From JANMDU01 sp043777675 (GTDB taxonomy: Bacteria > Pseudomonadota > Gammaproteobacteria > Burkholderiales > Burkholderiaceae_C): DNA of 64,000 nucleotides. Position 1 is the stretch's first letter. The number at the start of each line of letters is the position of its first letter. Position numbers and translations under genes: made by a program. Location of the stretch: positions 40,721 to 104,720 of the forward strand of contig JAYWHR010000056.1 in NCBI GenBank assembly GCA_043777675.1. The letters run 5' to 3'. The notes under the pieces were generated by a model, which was given only the letters and a program-made list of their open reading frames with translations, ran no database searches and was not told the origin of the DNA. This document shows positions 25,681 to 34,850 of the stretch, one piece after another.

Positions 25681-27666
25681 ATGAGCGCTGCCATTGAGTC
25701 CGTCTTGGTTGAAAACCGTGTTTTCAAGCCCACTGCCGCCTTCGCCAAAAAAGCGCGTATTGAAAGTATGAAGCGCTATGACGCAATGAATGCCGCGTTT
25801 GAAAACGATTTTGAAGGAACATGGGCGCGGCTGGCGCGGGAGAATTTGAATTGGACGAAGCCTTTCAAGAAGGTGCTCAACGATAAGCAAAAACCGTTCT
25901 ACACATGGTTTGAAGATGGTCAACTCAATGCCTCCGCGAATTGCTTAGACAAACACATCGGCACACCGACAGAGAATAAAACGGCGATTATTTTTGAAGC
26001 GGATGATGGCTCATCTTACAAAGTGACCTACAAAGAGCTGCTCGCCAAGGTGAGCCGCTTTGCCAATGCGCTCAAAGCGCAAGGCGTCAAAAAGGGTGAT
26101 CGCGTGATCATCTACATGCCGATGACTGTCGAAGGCGTGGTGGCGATGCAAGCCTGCGCGCGCATTGGTGCAACGCACAGCGTGGTCTTCGGCGGCTTCT
26201 CGGCCAAGAGCTTGAACGAGCGCATCATTGATGCAGGCGCAACGGCAGTGATCACGGCCAATTTTCAGATGCGCGGCGGCAAAGAATTGCCGTTAAAAAG
26301 CATCGTGGACGAGGGCATTGCTCTTGGCAACTGCACCACACTGAAAAAGGTCTTGGTTTGGAGCCGCACTGCAACGCCATGCAACATGGTCGCAGGCCGT
26401 GATGTGAGCTTTGACGATGCCTTGAAAGGCCAAAAAGATGTGTGCAAGGCCGAGCCCGTAGGCGCAGAGCATCCTCTCTTCATTCTCTACACCTCCGGCT
26501 CCACAGGTAAACCCAAAGGCGTGCAGCACAGCACAGGCGGCTATTTGCTCTGGGCCAAGCTCACGATGGATTGGACGTTTGATATTCAACCCAAGGATGT
26601 GTTTTGGTGCACGGCCGATATCGGCTGGATCACCGGCCACACCTATGTGGCCTACGGGCCTTTGGCTGCAGGCGCAACGCAAGTGATTTTTGAAGGCGTG
26701 CCCACTTATCCAAATGCCGGGCGCTTTTGGCAGACGATTGAAAAGCACAAAGTGTCGATTTTCTACACCGCGCCGACTGCGATTCGCTCGCTGATCAAAG
26801 CCTCCGAAGGCGATGCCGCTGTGCATCCCGCACGTAGCAATCTCTCCAGCCTGCGAATCTTGGGCAGCGTGGGCGAGCCCATCAATCCAGAAGCATGGAT
26901 GTGGTACCACAAACACGTCGGCGGTGAGCGCTGCCCGATTGTGGATACCTTCTGGCAGACGGAAACGGGTGGCCACATGATCACGCCGCTACCGGGTGCT
27001 ACGCCACTCGTGCCCGGCTCATGTACCCTTCCCCTACCCGGCATTGCGGCAGCTATCGTCGATGAACTCGGCAACGATATTCCTAACGGCACAGGCGGCA
27101 TCTTGGTCGTGAAAAAACCATGGCCCAGCATGATCCGCACGATTTGGGGCGATCCTGAGCGCTTTAAGAAAAGCTATTTCCCCGAAGAGCTCAAAGGCTA
27201 CTATTTGGCAGGCGACGGCGCAGTGCGCAGCAAAGACCGTGGCTATTTCCGCATCACAGGCCGCATCGACGATGTGCTCAACGTGAGCGGCCACCGCCTG
27301 GGCACGATGGAAATTGAATCGGCTCTGGTCTCCTGCTCACACCTCGTGGCCGAAGCCGCCGTGGTGGGCCGCCCAGATGAGATGACGGGCGAGGCCATCA
27401 GTGCCTTCGTGGTACTCAAGCGCAGCCGCCCCACTGGCGAGGAAGCCAAGAAAATCGCGCAAGAGCTGCGCAACTGGGTCGCCAAAGAAATCGGCCCCAT
27501 TGCCAAACCCAAAGACATCCGATTCGGCGACAACCTGCCCAAAACCCGCAGCGGCAAAATCATGCGCCGCTTGCTGCGCTCTCTGGCCAAAGGTGAGGCG
27601 ATCACACAAGACATCACCACCCTGGAGAATCCGGCCATTTTGGAGCAGTTGGCAGAGAAGCTGTGA
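25681..27666 (+). CDS. acs: Acetyl-CoA synthetase (AMP-forming)
   Basis: Activates acetate to acetyl-CoA through acetyl-AMP. At 661 aa it matches the family. Motifs in order are the N-terminal ACS region with WFEDGQLNASANCLDKH, LYTSGSTGKPKGVQHSTGGY (ATP/AMP signature), WCTADIGWITGHTYVAYGPL, DTFWQTETGGHM, GYFRITGRIDDVLNVSGHRL, and PKTRSGKIMRRLLR (the regulatory acetylated Lys). I chose the ATG at 25681, preceded by CCGGAG, over an upstream ATG at 25582 that adds an atypical N-terminus. A repeat and a strong terminator follow. Confidence 0.95.
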   Translation: MSAAIESVLVENRVFKPTAAFAKKARIESMKRYDAMNAAFENDFEGTWARLARENLNWTKPFKKVLNDKQKPFYTWFEDGQLNASANCLDKHIGTPTENKTAIIFEADDGSSYKVTYKELLAKVSRFANALKAQGVKKGDRVIIYMPMTVEGVVAMQACARIGATHSVVFGGFSAKSLNERIIDAGATAVITANFQMRGGKELPLKSIVDEGIALGNCTTLKKVLVWSRTATPCNMVAGRDVSFDDALKGQKDVCKAEPVGAEHPLFILYTSGSTGKPKGVQHSTGGYLLWAKLTMDWTFDIQPKDVFWCTADIGWITGHTYVAYGPLAAGATQVIFEGVPTYPNAGRFWQTIEKHKVSIFYTAPTAIRSLIKASEGDAAVHPARSNLSSLRILGSVGEPINPEAWMWYHKHVGGERCPIVDTFWQTETGGHMITPLPGATPLVPGSCTLPLPGIAAAIVDELGNDIPNGTGGILVVKKPWPSMIRTIWGDPERFKKSYFPEELKGYYLAGDGAVRSKDRGYFRITGRIDDVLNVSGHRLGTMEIESALVSCSHLVAEAAVVGRPDEMTGEAISAFVVLKRSRPTGEEAKKIAQELRNWVAKEIGPIAKPKDIRFGDNLPKTRSGKIMRRLLRSLAKGEAITQDITTLENPAILEQLAEKL

Positions 27667-27675
27667 TTTGAATAG

Positions 27676-27733
27676 CTATGAATTTAATAGCACTTAACGC
27701 ATATTCTATGCCGGCTAGAGCGCTAAAAGGCTT
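27676..27733 (+). repeat. Dispersed repeat copy 9, downstream of acs
   Basis: CTATGAATTTAATAGC, then ACGCATATTCTATGCCGGCT, AGAGC and CTAAAAGGCTT. This is a near-consensus intergenic copy between the acs stop and its terminator. Confidence 0.85.
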
Positions 27734-27746
27734 ATAAAACTCAATC

Positions 27747-27787
27747 AAAAAGGTCTGCATGGAGCAATCCATGCAGACCTTTTTTTT
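27747..27787 (+). terminator. Rho-independent terminator of acs
   Basis: A perfect stem (AAAGGTCTGCATGG / CCATGCAGACCTTT, 6-nt loop) is followed on the plus strand by eight T residues. It also faces the end of msrA on the other strand. Confidence 0.92.
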
Positions 27788-27845
27788 GGCTTGGGTTAAC
27801 GTATGGCGAAAGACTCGACCTATAGATATACGCAGACAGATCGGC

Positions 27846-28439
27846 TCATTTCCAAATCCGCTTGAGCTGCGCATCGCGGCCGCAGCCGTTGCGGTAGTAG
27901 GCGTAGCGCAGGGGGTTTTTCTTGTAATAGTCTTGGTGATATTCCTCGGCGGGGTAGAAGATGCTGGCGGCGGCGAGCTCGGTGTGAATGGTTTTGAAAC
28001 GCCCGGTTTTCAATAGCGCATCGCGGCTGGCTGTGGCTGTTTGCCGCTCGGCTTCGTTGGCCCAATAAATGCCGCTGCGGTATTGGCTGCCTGAGTCGCA
28101 AAACTGTTTGTCTTTTTCGCTGGGGTCAATGGTCTTCCAGAAGAATTCCACGAGCTGGGAGTAAGTCACCTTCGCCGGATCGTAGGTGACGCGCACGGCT
28201 TCGGTGTGACCCGTTTTCCCTGTGCTGGTGGATTCATAGGTCGGGTTGGGCGTCTTGCCTGCGGTGTAGCCAGATTCAGCAGCAACGACGCCGGGCAGCT
28301 TCTCAAAATCAGATTCTGTGCACCAAAAGCAGCCGCCAGCGAAGATGGCGGTGGCTGTTGCGGCATGGGCGGTGTGCGCGAGCAGCGCGGTGGTCAGCAA
28401 GGCGATGTATTTTGCATATTTCAAAGAAAGTAGTTTCAT
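27846..28439 (-). CDS. msrA: Exported peptide methionine-S-sulfoxide reductase MsrA
   Basis: Repairs the S-epimer of oxidised methionine. The catalytic motif GGCFWCTE is present near residue 34 of the precursor, with YDPAKVTYSQLVEFFW, SQYRSGIYW and YHQDYYKKNP further on. A signal peptide (KYIALLTTALLAHTAHA) precedes the domain, so it is probably periplasmic. The ATG at 28439 is preferred over a TTG at 28451. It lies 12 bp downstream of msrB on the same strand, so the two reductases form one exported repair unit. Confidence 0.93.
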   Translation of the reverse strand: MKLLSLKYAKYIALLTTALLAHTAHAATATAIFAGGCFWCTESDFEKLPGVVAAESGYTAGKTPNPTYESTSTGKTGHTEAVRVTYDPAKVTYSQLVEFFWKTIDPSEKDKQFCDSGSQYRSGIYWANEAERQTATASRDALLKTGRFKTIHTELAAASIFYPAEEYHQDYYKKNPLRYAYYRNGCGRDAQLKRIWK

Positions 28440-28451
28440 AGGGAGTTCCAA

Positions 28452-28952
28452 TCAAGTACGCAACGCGGGCAAAGCCTGATCTTTCGGCACAAAAGCCAGC
28501 GCCACGCCATTGTTGCAATAGCGCTTGCCGGTGGGTTTGGGACCATCGTCAAACACGTGGCCTTGATGGCCGCCGCAGCGCGCGCAGTGGTATTCGGTGC
28601 GCGGCAAGATCATCTTGAAATCCGTCGAAGTGCCCAGCGCATTCGGCAGCGCCTGGAAAAAACTCGGCCAGCCCGTTCGGCTGTCAAACTTTTGCGCCGC
28701 ATCAAACAAAGGCAAATTGCAAGCCGCGCAAACAAAAGTGCCAGCGCGCTTCTCAGCATCCAGTGGGCTGCTGCCCGCGCGCTCCGTGCCATGCTCAAAC
28801 AACACGCGATACGCCTCAGGCGACACTATTGATCGCCACTGTGCCTCCGTCTTCTTCAAAGGAAACGGTGCAGCAGCGAGCGAAGAAGTGGCGGGCACAG
28901 CCGCGCCAGCCAACCAAGCGGTAAGCGTTTTCAGCAGTTGTCGTTTTTTCAT
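28452..28952 (-). CDS. msrB: Exported peptide methionine-R-sulfoxide reductase MsrB
   Basis: Repairs the R-epimer of oxidised methionine. Two CxxC zinc pairs are seen (FVCAACNLP and YHCARCGGHQ), with TGWPSFFQ and GHVFDDGPKPTGKRYCNNG carrying the catalytic Cys. The N-terminus is a cleavable export signal (KKRQLLKTLTAWLAGAAVPA), so it works with MsrA outside the cytoplasm. Length (166 aa) fits signal plus domain. It is the first gene of the pair. Confidence 0.93.
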   Translation of the reverse strand: MKKRQLLKTLTAWLAGAAVPATSSLAAAPFPLKKTEAQWRSIVSPEAYRVLFEHGTERAGSSPLDAEKRAGTFVCAACNLPLFDAAQKFDSRTGWPSFFQALPNALGTSTDFKMILPRTEYHCARCGGHQGHVFDDGPKPTGKRYCNNGVALAFVPKDQALPALRT

Positions 28953-29294
28953 GAGAGCCTCCTAGAGTTAGGTGTAAGAGTCAAAGCGCGGCTGTTGGTT
29001 GCTCGCATGGCTCTTTGGTCTGATGGACGGGCGGTTTCTTACATTCCGCTCAGCTCTACACTGAACATGCGGCGAGCTGAGCAAGATTTCACAGCAAATA
29101 TATTACTATTAATTCAATAGCATTCCACGCAGATTCTATGCCGGCTATTGGCCTAAAAAGCCTCAAAAACTCGCCAAAATACCTAGGCCACTGTCAATTT
29201 TGACAATGAATTTCTGACACAAGCTGAAACTTAGGCTAACGTATTGGCAATGGCGGGGTAGATTGATCAACCAGCCCGCCAAGGAAGCATCAAG
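28953..29294. other. Intergenic region with hairpin, repeat and palindrome
   Basis: These 342 bp have no convincing gene. They hold a 9-bp inverted repeat GCTCAGCTC / GAGCTGAGC at 29048-29082, a repeat copy at 29106-29163, and a perfect 14-bp palindrome TGTCAATTTTGACA at 29192-29205. The palindrome lies ~90 bp upstream of the DUF1016 gene and could be an operator. The msrB promoter must also lie here. Confidence 0.6.
29106..29163 (+). repeat. Dispersed repeat copy 10 (intergenic)
   Basis: CTATTAATTCAATAGC, then CACGCAGATTCTATGCCGGC, then TATTGGCCTAAAAAGCCT. This is one of the best matches to the consensus. Confidence 0.88.
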
Positions 29295-29807
29295 ATGAGT
29301 GAATTAGCACCCAACGCACTGCACGCTGAACTACACGCTGCATTACACGCCAAACTGCGCGCGCTGATTACCAACAGCCGCCTGCGCTTGGCGGGTGCGG
29401 TCAACGCCGAGCTGACGCGCCTGTATTGGAGCGTGGGGGATCAACTGACGCAAGAGTTTGGCCGCGGGTTTGAAGCCAAAAACCTGCGCCGCAGGATGCA
29501 GCTTGCCCATGCCTTCCCACTACCCAAGATTGTCGCGGCACTGTCACGACCATTCAGCTGGGGCCATTTTGGGAACCTGCTCCCGCTCAAAACCGAGCCA
29601 GCACGCCAGTTTTACGCCAGCCAAGCCGCCGCCAACACATGGAGCGTGCATGAGCTGCGCCACCCAATCGAACGCAAAGCCTTCGAGCGCACCGAGCTTG
29701 CCCCGTTACAAAATTCCACGACCATCAGCGCAGAGGTTGGTGATAGGGGTGGGGGGATAGTGGCTTTGTTGCGCAAATTTCAGCTGCCGAACGAACTTAA
29801 TTCATGA
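29295..29807 (+). CDS. Truncated DUF1016 (YhcG-type) protein
   Basis: The first ~135 residues match the DUF1016 N-terminal domain: LTRLYWSVGDQLTQEF, SWGHFGNLLPLKTEPARQFY, and NTWSVHELRHPIERKAFERT. Full-length members (~330-380 aa) continue into a PD-(D/E)xK nuclease domain. Here the frame instead runs into an unrelated ~35-residue tail ending RKFQLPNELNS and stops. The nuclease domain is absent, so it is probably a relic created by a deletion. AAGGAAG precedes the ATG. It is followed after 19 bp by the AAA_13 gene. Confidence 0.7.
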   Translation: MSELAPNALHAELHAALHAKLRALITNSRLRLAGAVNAELTRLYWSVGDQLTQEFGRGFEAKNLRRRMQLAHAFPLPKIVAALSRPFSWGHFGNLLPLKTEPARQFYASQAAANTWSVHELRHPIERKAFERTELAPLQNSTTISAEVGDRGGGIVALLRKFQLPNELNS

Positions 29808-29826
29808 ATTTAACGGGAGGAAAACA

Positions 29827-32088
29827 ATGATTGAGTCAATTCAAATTGCATGCGAAGCTTCTTATGCGAACACACCTGAAATTTTGCATACGTTGTCGAA
29901 GATCAATTTCTTCTATGGCGCAAATGGTTCTGGCAAGACGACAATAAGCCGAGTTGTCGCAAATGCGGGCTCCTTCGAGTCGTGTAGTGTGAACTGGAAG
30001 GGTGGGACATCATTGAAAACGATGGTTTACAACCGTGACTTCGTCCATGAAAATTTCAGCACAGCGACCGGGCCAAAAGGCATCTTTACCCTTGGCAAAA
30101 ACGACATTGACACCCTAACCAAGATTGCAACGGCGAAAGCCGAGCACGATGCATCTTTGACGAAAATTCAAAAATTGAAAGTTAGTTTGGCAGGCGAAGA
30201 TGGTTCAGGCGGGAAAAAGGGCGAATTAGCGGAGGCAGAAGATCAATTCAAAGAAAAATGCTGGTTGGCGTACACAAAACATAAACAAAAACTCGTCAGC
30301 GCTTTTGATGGTTTCCGCAACAGCAAGGATAGCTTCAGAGATAAAGTCATACGCGAACTAACTTCGAATACTGCGCCGCTTTTAGCTCTTCAAGATCTTG
30401 AAGAGAAGGCAGCTACCGTCTTTGGTCCGAAACCAAGCAGTGAGCCAACTTTGGCAACGATTCAAGCCAAGCAACTCATTGACTATGAATCCGATCCAGT
30501 ACTGAGCAAACGGGTGATTGGTAAGGGGGATGTTGACATTGCTGCCATGATAAAAAAGTTGGGCAATAGTGATTGGGTACGAGAGGGGCGCAGTTTCTAC
30601 GACGTAAACGAATCGACCTGCCCTTTTTGCCAACAAAGTGTGGTTGCGTCTTTCACGCACAGTTTGAATGAATATTTTGATGAAACGTTTACGACAGACA
30701 CGGTGAATATTGCAAAACTCATTTCAAATTACTCTACTGAAGCTGAAAGACTTCAGCTGGTGGTTTCTCAGGTAATAGCTACTCAGTCGAAATTTCTCGA
30801 TGCAGAGAACTTGAAGAGGGAAAAAGAGCTTCTTGATTCAAAGATAACAATAAATATTCAGAAATTGGCCTTCAAAAAAAAGGAGCCTAGTCAGATCATT
30901 GAGTTGGAATCTGTCGGCAATGTCGTATTAACAATTTTGACTGCCATCGACCAAGCCAACTTGACTATCGCAGACCATAACAAAACGGTTGCAAACCTTG
31001 CTCAAGAGAAAGACACGCTAACGGCGCAAGTTTGGAAATATCTTCTAGACGTAGACCTGAAAGCTGACCTTGCTGCGTACAGCACGAAAACAGCTGCACT
31101 GGGCGCTGCAATCAAGGGAATGACTTTGAGCATCGATTCGGCCACTACCGAAATGAGAGCTAAGGCGCTTGAAATTCGGACTCTCGAAAAAGATTCGACC
31201 AGCACACAGCCTACCGTCGATGGAATTAATCTACTCCTGTCGTCCTTCGGTTTTCGCGGCTTCTCGTTAGCGAAGGCTGAAACCGGGAATTTTTACAAAC
31301 TCGTTCGAGCAGATGGTACTGATGCAAAGGAGACGCTGAGTGAAGGTGAACGGACATTCGTTACCTTTCTCTACTTTTATCATTTGCTCAAGGGAAGCAA
31401 TTCTGAAAGTGAAATTACGACAAATCGAGTTGTCGTCTTCGATGACCCCGTTTCCAGTTTGGACAGTGACATATTGTTTTTGGTCGGGAGCCTGATAAAA
31501 GATCTATTTGACGAAGTCCGAACGGGAGTTGGGCAAATCAAACAAATTTTCGTACTCACACATAACGTGTATTTTCACAAAGAGGTAACATTCAATCCAA
31601 GGCGCAGTGGCAGCACAGCCATGACAAGTGAAGAAACTTTTTGGGTTGTTAGAAAACTCAACTTGTCATCAAAGCTTGAGCATCATGAATCCAATCCAAT
31701 CAAAACATCTTACGAATTGCTATGGTCAGAAGTTCGCAGACCGGATCGTTCCAACTTGACGATTCAGAATACGCTCCGACGAATTTTGGAAAATTATTTC
31801 AAGATTTTGGGAGGAGTTGACCTCAATGATCTGAATGCGAAATTTGACGGCCAGGAAAAATTGATCTGTAAGTCACTGATTTCGTGGGTCAACGATGGCT
31901 CACATTTCTCGCACGACGACCTTTACGTATCCATCAATGATTCGATGACTGAACCGTACCTGAACGTCTTCAGGGAAATATTCAGAAAATCTGATCATAT
32001 GGCGCACTACAAGATGATGATGGGCGACGCATACGTTGAAGTACTGGCACCTACACCTCAACCCAGCAATTTGACAACGCCGGTTTAG
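29827..32088 (+). CDS. AAA_13 family ATPase, PrrC/RloC-like, with a zinc-hook motif
   Basis: A 753-aa ABC-type ATPase. Walker A is GANGSGKTT (residues 31-39). A long coiled-coil middle contains CPFCQQ near residue 269, a CxxC zinc hook as in RloC. The signature LSEGERTF and the Walker B block VVVFDDPVSSLDSD lie near 510 and 550. C-terminally there is SYELLWSEV, then RRILENYF and NDGSHFSH. The Arg-x3-Glu and downstream His spacing recalls the PrrC anticodon-nuclease triad, from memory. Such proteins are phage-defence toxins. GGGAGG precedes the ATG. Base composition is visibly more AT-rich than the flanks, suggesting transfer. The nuclease assignment is tentative. Confidence 0.75.
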   Translation: MIESIQIACEASYANTPEILHTLSKINFFYGANGSGKTTISRVVANAGSFESCSVNWKGGTSLKTMVYNRDFVHENFSTATGPKGIFTLGKNDIDTLTKIATAKAEHDASLTKIQKLKVSLAGEDGSGGKKGELAEAEDQFKEKCWLAYTKHKQKLVSAFDGFRNSKDSFRDKVIRELTSNTAPLLALQDLEEKAATVFGPKPSSEPTLATIQAKQLIDYESDPVLSKRVIGKGDVDIAAMIKKLGNSDWVREGRSFYDVNESTCPFCQQSVVASFTHSLNEYFDETFTTDTVNIAKLISNYSTEAERLQLVVSQVIATQSKFLDAENLKREKELLDSKITINIQKLAFKKKEPSQIIELESVGNVVLTILTAIDQANLTIADHNKTVANLAQEKDTLTAQVWKYLLDVDLKADLAAYSTKTAALGAAIKGMTLSIDSATTEMRAKALEIRTLEKDSTSTQPTVDGINLLLSSFGFRGFSLAKAETGNFYKLVRADGTDAKETLSEGERTFVTFLYFYHLLKGSNSESEITTNRVVVFDDPVSSLDSDILFLVGSLIKDLFDEVRTGVGQIKQIFVLTHNVYFHKEVTFNPRRSGSTAMTSEETFWVVRKLNLSSKLEHHESNPIKTSYELLWSEVRRPDRSNLTIQNTLRRILENYFKILGGVDLNDLNAKFDGQEKLICKSLISWVNDGSHFSHDDLYVSINDSMTEPYLNVFREIFRKSDHMAHYKMMMGDAYVEVLAPTPQPSNLTTPV

Positions 32089-32140
32089 TTAGGCGATAGC
32101 ATTGAATAACAGCTCAAGCAAAAAGAAGAGGTCCATCCCC

Positions 32141-33547
32141 ATGCATGAAATCATCTGCCCACACTGCAGCAAAGCCTTCAAAATCGACGAGGCTGGCTAT
32201 GCAGATATCCTGAAGCAAGTTCGCGACGGTGCGTTTGAGCAGCAGTTGCATGAGCGGCTTGAATTGGCTGAGCAAGATAAGCGCAATGCTGTCGAGCTTG
32301 CCCAAGCCAAGGCCGCTAGCGAGCTGCAAAAATCTGCTGTCGCCAAAGACTCCGAAATTCAGGAGCTCAAAGCCAAGCTTGATGCGGGCGATGTTGCGCG
32401 CAAGCTCGCTGTGTCTGAGGCGCTGAGTGCTGTCGTGAAAGAGCGGGATGCGTTGGCCAATGCATTAAGCCAAGCGAAGCGCGATCAGCAGGCCGCATCA
32501 GAATTGGCAGAGGCCAAGCTCGCGGGCACTCTGCAACTTGCCGCTGCCGCTAAGGATGCGGAAATCCAAGGGCTGAAAGCTAAGCTAGATTCCATCGGCG
32601 TTGAGAAAAAGCTTGCGATGAGCGAGGCAGTGGGTGTGGTTGAGAAGGAGCGCGATGAGCTGAAGAATGGTCTTGCGCGGGCGGAGCTTGAGAAGCAATT
32701 GGCGGAGAAGGCGCTCAAAGACAAGTATGAAACTCAGATCAAGGATCGCGATGAAGCGATTGAGCGCCTTCGCGATATGAAGGCACGTTTGTCGACCAAG
32801 ATGGTGGGCGAAACTCTGGAGCAGCACTGCGAAACGGAGTTCAACCGCATCAGAGCGACGGCGTTTCCAAGGGCCTATTTCGAGAAAGACAACGATGCGC
32901 GGACGGGCAGCAAGGGAGACTACATTTTTCGCGACTTGGACGAATCGGGTACGGAAATCGTCTCGATCATGTTCGAGATGAAGAATGAGAATGACCGCAC
33001 AGCGACGAAGAATAAGAATGAAGATTTCTTGAAAGAGCTGGACAAGGATCGCCTTGAGAAGGGATGCGAATATGCGGTCTTGGTCTCGTTGATTGAGCCT
33101 GATAGCGAGCTTTACAACACGGGAATCGTTGATGTGTTTCACCGCTTCCCAAAGATGTATGTCGTGCGCCCGCAATTTTTTCTGCCCATGATCACACTGC
33201 TGCGCAATGCGGCGATGAACTCACTCAAGTACAAGTCGGAGCTTGCACTGGTTAAAGCTCAGAACATCGATATCACCACCTTTGAAACCAGCTTGGAAAC
33301 TTTCCAGACTGCATTTGCACGGAACTACGACCTCGCCTCTAATAGTTTTAAGAAAGCTATTGATGAGATCGACAAATCGATTGATCACTTGCAGAAAACC
33401 AAAGACGCTCTGCTCGGCACAGATCGCAATCTACGCCTTGCAAACGATAAAGCGCAAGACCTCTCAATCAAGAAGCTGACGAAGGGCAACCCGACAATGG
33501 CTGCTAAGTTCGCGGAATTGAAGAGTTCTGATCCATCTGAGCCTTGA
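32141..33547 (+). CDS. DUF2130 coiled-coil protein with an N-terminal zinc motif
   Basis: A 468-aa protein from the ATG at 32141 (GAGG upstream). It opens with IICPHCSKAFKID, a zinc-finger-like CxxC at residues 6-9. A long coiled coil follows, containing two copies of a ~65-residue unit, each with an EIQxLKAKLD segment followed by KLAxSEA. The DUF2130 core then has LSTKMVGETLEQHCETEFNR, TGSKGDYIFRD and ISIMFEMKNEND-like acidic/Lys residues reminiscent of a nuclease core. The molecular function of DUF2130 is not established to my knowledge. It follows the AAA_13 gene by 52 bp and may act with it. Confidence 0.8.
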   Translation: MHEIICPHCSKAFKIDEAGYADILKQVRDGAFEQQLHERLELAEQDKRNAVELAQAKAASELQKSAVAKDSEIQELKAKLDAGDVARKLAVSEALSAVVKERDALANALSQAKRDQQAASELAEAKLAGTLQLAAAAKDAEIQGLKAKLDSIGVEKKLAMSEAVGVVEKERDELKNGLARAELEKQLAEKALKDKYETQIKDRDEAIERLRDMKARLSTKMVGETLEQHCETEFNRIRATAFPRAYFEKDNDARTGSKGDYIFRDLDESGTEIVSIMFEMKNENDRTATKNKNEDFLKELDKDRLEKGCEYAVLVSLIEPDSELYNTGIVDVFHRFPKMYVVRPQFFLPMITLLRNAAMNSLKYKSELALVKAQNIDITTFETSLETFQTAFARNYDLASNSFKKAIDEIDKSIDHLQKTKDALLGTDRNLRLANDKAQDLSIKKLTKGNPTMAAKFAELKSSDPSEP

Positions 33548-33630
33548 TGCCAAGTAAGTTGGTTGCGCGGTGCGTTCTATCGACGCGCTGAGGATGCCCT
33601 CGATACATCAACACTTTAGATGTTCAATTG

Positions 33631-33686
33631 CTATTTAAACGATAGCACTTCGCGGATATTCTATGCCGGCTAGTGGCCTATTTTGC
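33631..33686 (+). repeat. Dispersed repeat copy 11, overlapping the fic 3' end
   Basis: CTATTTAAACGATAGC, then CGGATATTCTATGCCGGCTA, then GTGGCCTATTTTGC. Its last bases provide the stop codon of the minus-strand Fic gene (CTA at 33678-33680 read as TAG). Confidence 0.82.
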
Positions 33687-34850
33687 ACATAATTCATACC
33701 CGGTGCTCCTCCCCCCGCCCTCCAGCCTGCGCAACACACCTCGCGCGAGCAAATCGTTGATATCTCGCAGCGAGGTATCCGCTGAGCATTTGCCTATTGC
33801 TGCCCATTTGGCATTGGTGAGCTTGTCTAGTCCACCGTCCAACACGTGGTTCAGCACCAAGCTTTGCCGAGCGTTCATAGGCATGCCTGCCCAGCGTTGC
33901 CAGAATTGGGCTTTGCTTAAAACGCTCGCGAGCGCGGTATCTGCGCCTTGCACGGCGCGCAGCAGGTAGCCGAGGAACCAATGAAGCCAAGGGGTGACGT
34001 TGAGCGGGCCTTTTTGGATGGCTTCTAATTGCGTGTAATAGGCTTTTCGCTCACGCTGGATTTGCGCGCTGAGGCTGTAGAAGCGTTGGCTGCTTTGCCC
34101 AGCTTGGCTCTCAGCACGGGCGAGCGCCATATCGCCCACGGCGCGGCTGATGCGGCCATTGCCATCGTCAAAGGGGTGCAGCGTGACTAGCCAGAGATGG
34201 GCTAAGCCCGCTTTGATGATGGCATCGCCTGCGGGCGGGGCTTCAAACCACTCGATAAAGGCCTGCGTTTGCGCGGGCAGATTCTCTGCAGGCGGGGCAA
34301 TGAAATGCACTTTTTGTTGGCCATCGCCTCGAATCGGGCCCGAGACGACTTCCATCGGGCCGCTGGCATCGGTGCGCCATTGGGCGACGCTGATGCGCAC
34401 GCGGCCGCTGTAGCCGGTGGGGAACAGGGCGGCATGCCAGCCAAACAGGCGCTCGGGCGAGAGGGCTTGGGCAAAATTCTGCGTGGCATCGAGCACGACT
34501 TCGACCATGCCATCGACATATCGGTCGCTTGGAGCCATATTGTCATATTGAACGCCAATATCCAGCCCCAGCTTTCGGGCTACAGATGACCGCACGGTGT
34601 CTAGCTGGAGGTTTTCACCTTCAATGGCGCTGGTGGTGATGACTTCTTGCGTGAGCACTTGCAGGGTGGCCTCTTCGCGCTGCGCGAGCCCGAGCGCGGC
34701 CATGCGGCTGGCTAGCTGCCCCTGCGCGCGATGCACCTGCGCCAGCGGCTCAGCGAGCGTGGCTGCGTCATACGTGAAGCGCGGCTAATCGGGCGATTGC
34801 CAGATGTAGCGCGTGCTCCGTGCGGGGCGATCACGATGGCGGGGGTGCAT
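33678..34850 (-). pseudogene. Fic family AMP-transferase gene interrupted by an in-frame amber codon
   Basis: The catalytic part is intact: HPFDDGNGRISRAVGDMALA (Fic motif), and TTSAIEGENL, an inhibitory-helix-like S/T-x3-E-G motif. A winged-helix-like C-terminus is present. Upstream of the GTG at 34736 the same frame continues to an ATG at 34850 and encodes the DUF4172 N-terminus (RYIWQSPD, stop, PRFTYDAATL). Family members have Trp at the stop position, so TGG has become TAG at 34787-34785. Reinitiation at 34736 could still give a shorter protein. The last codon and stop fall inside a dispersed repeat. Confidence 0.82.
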
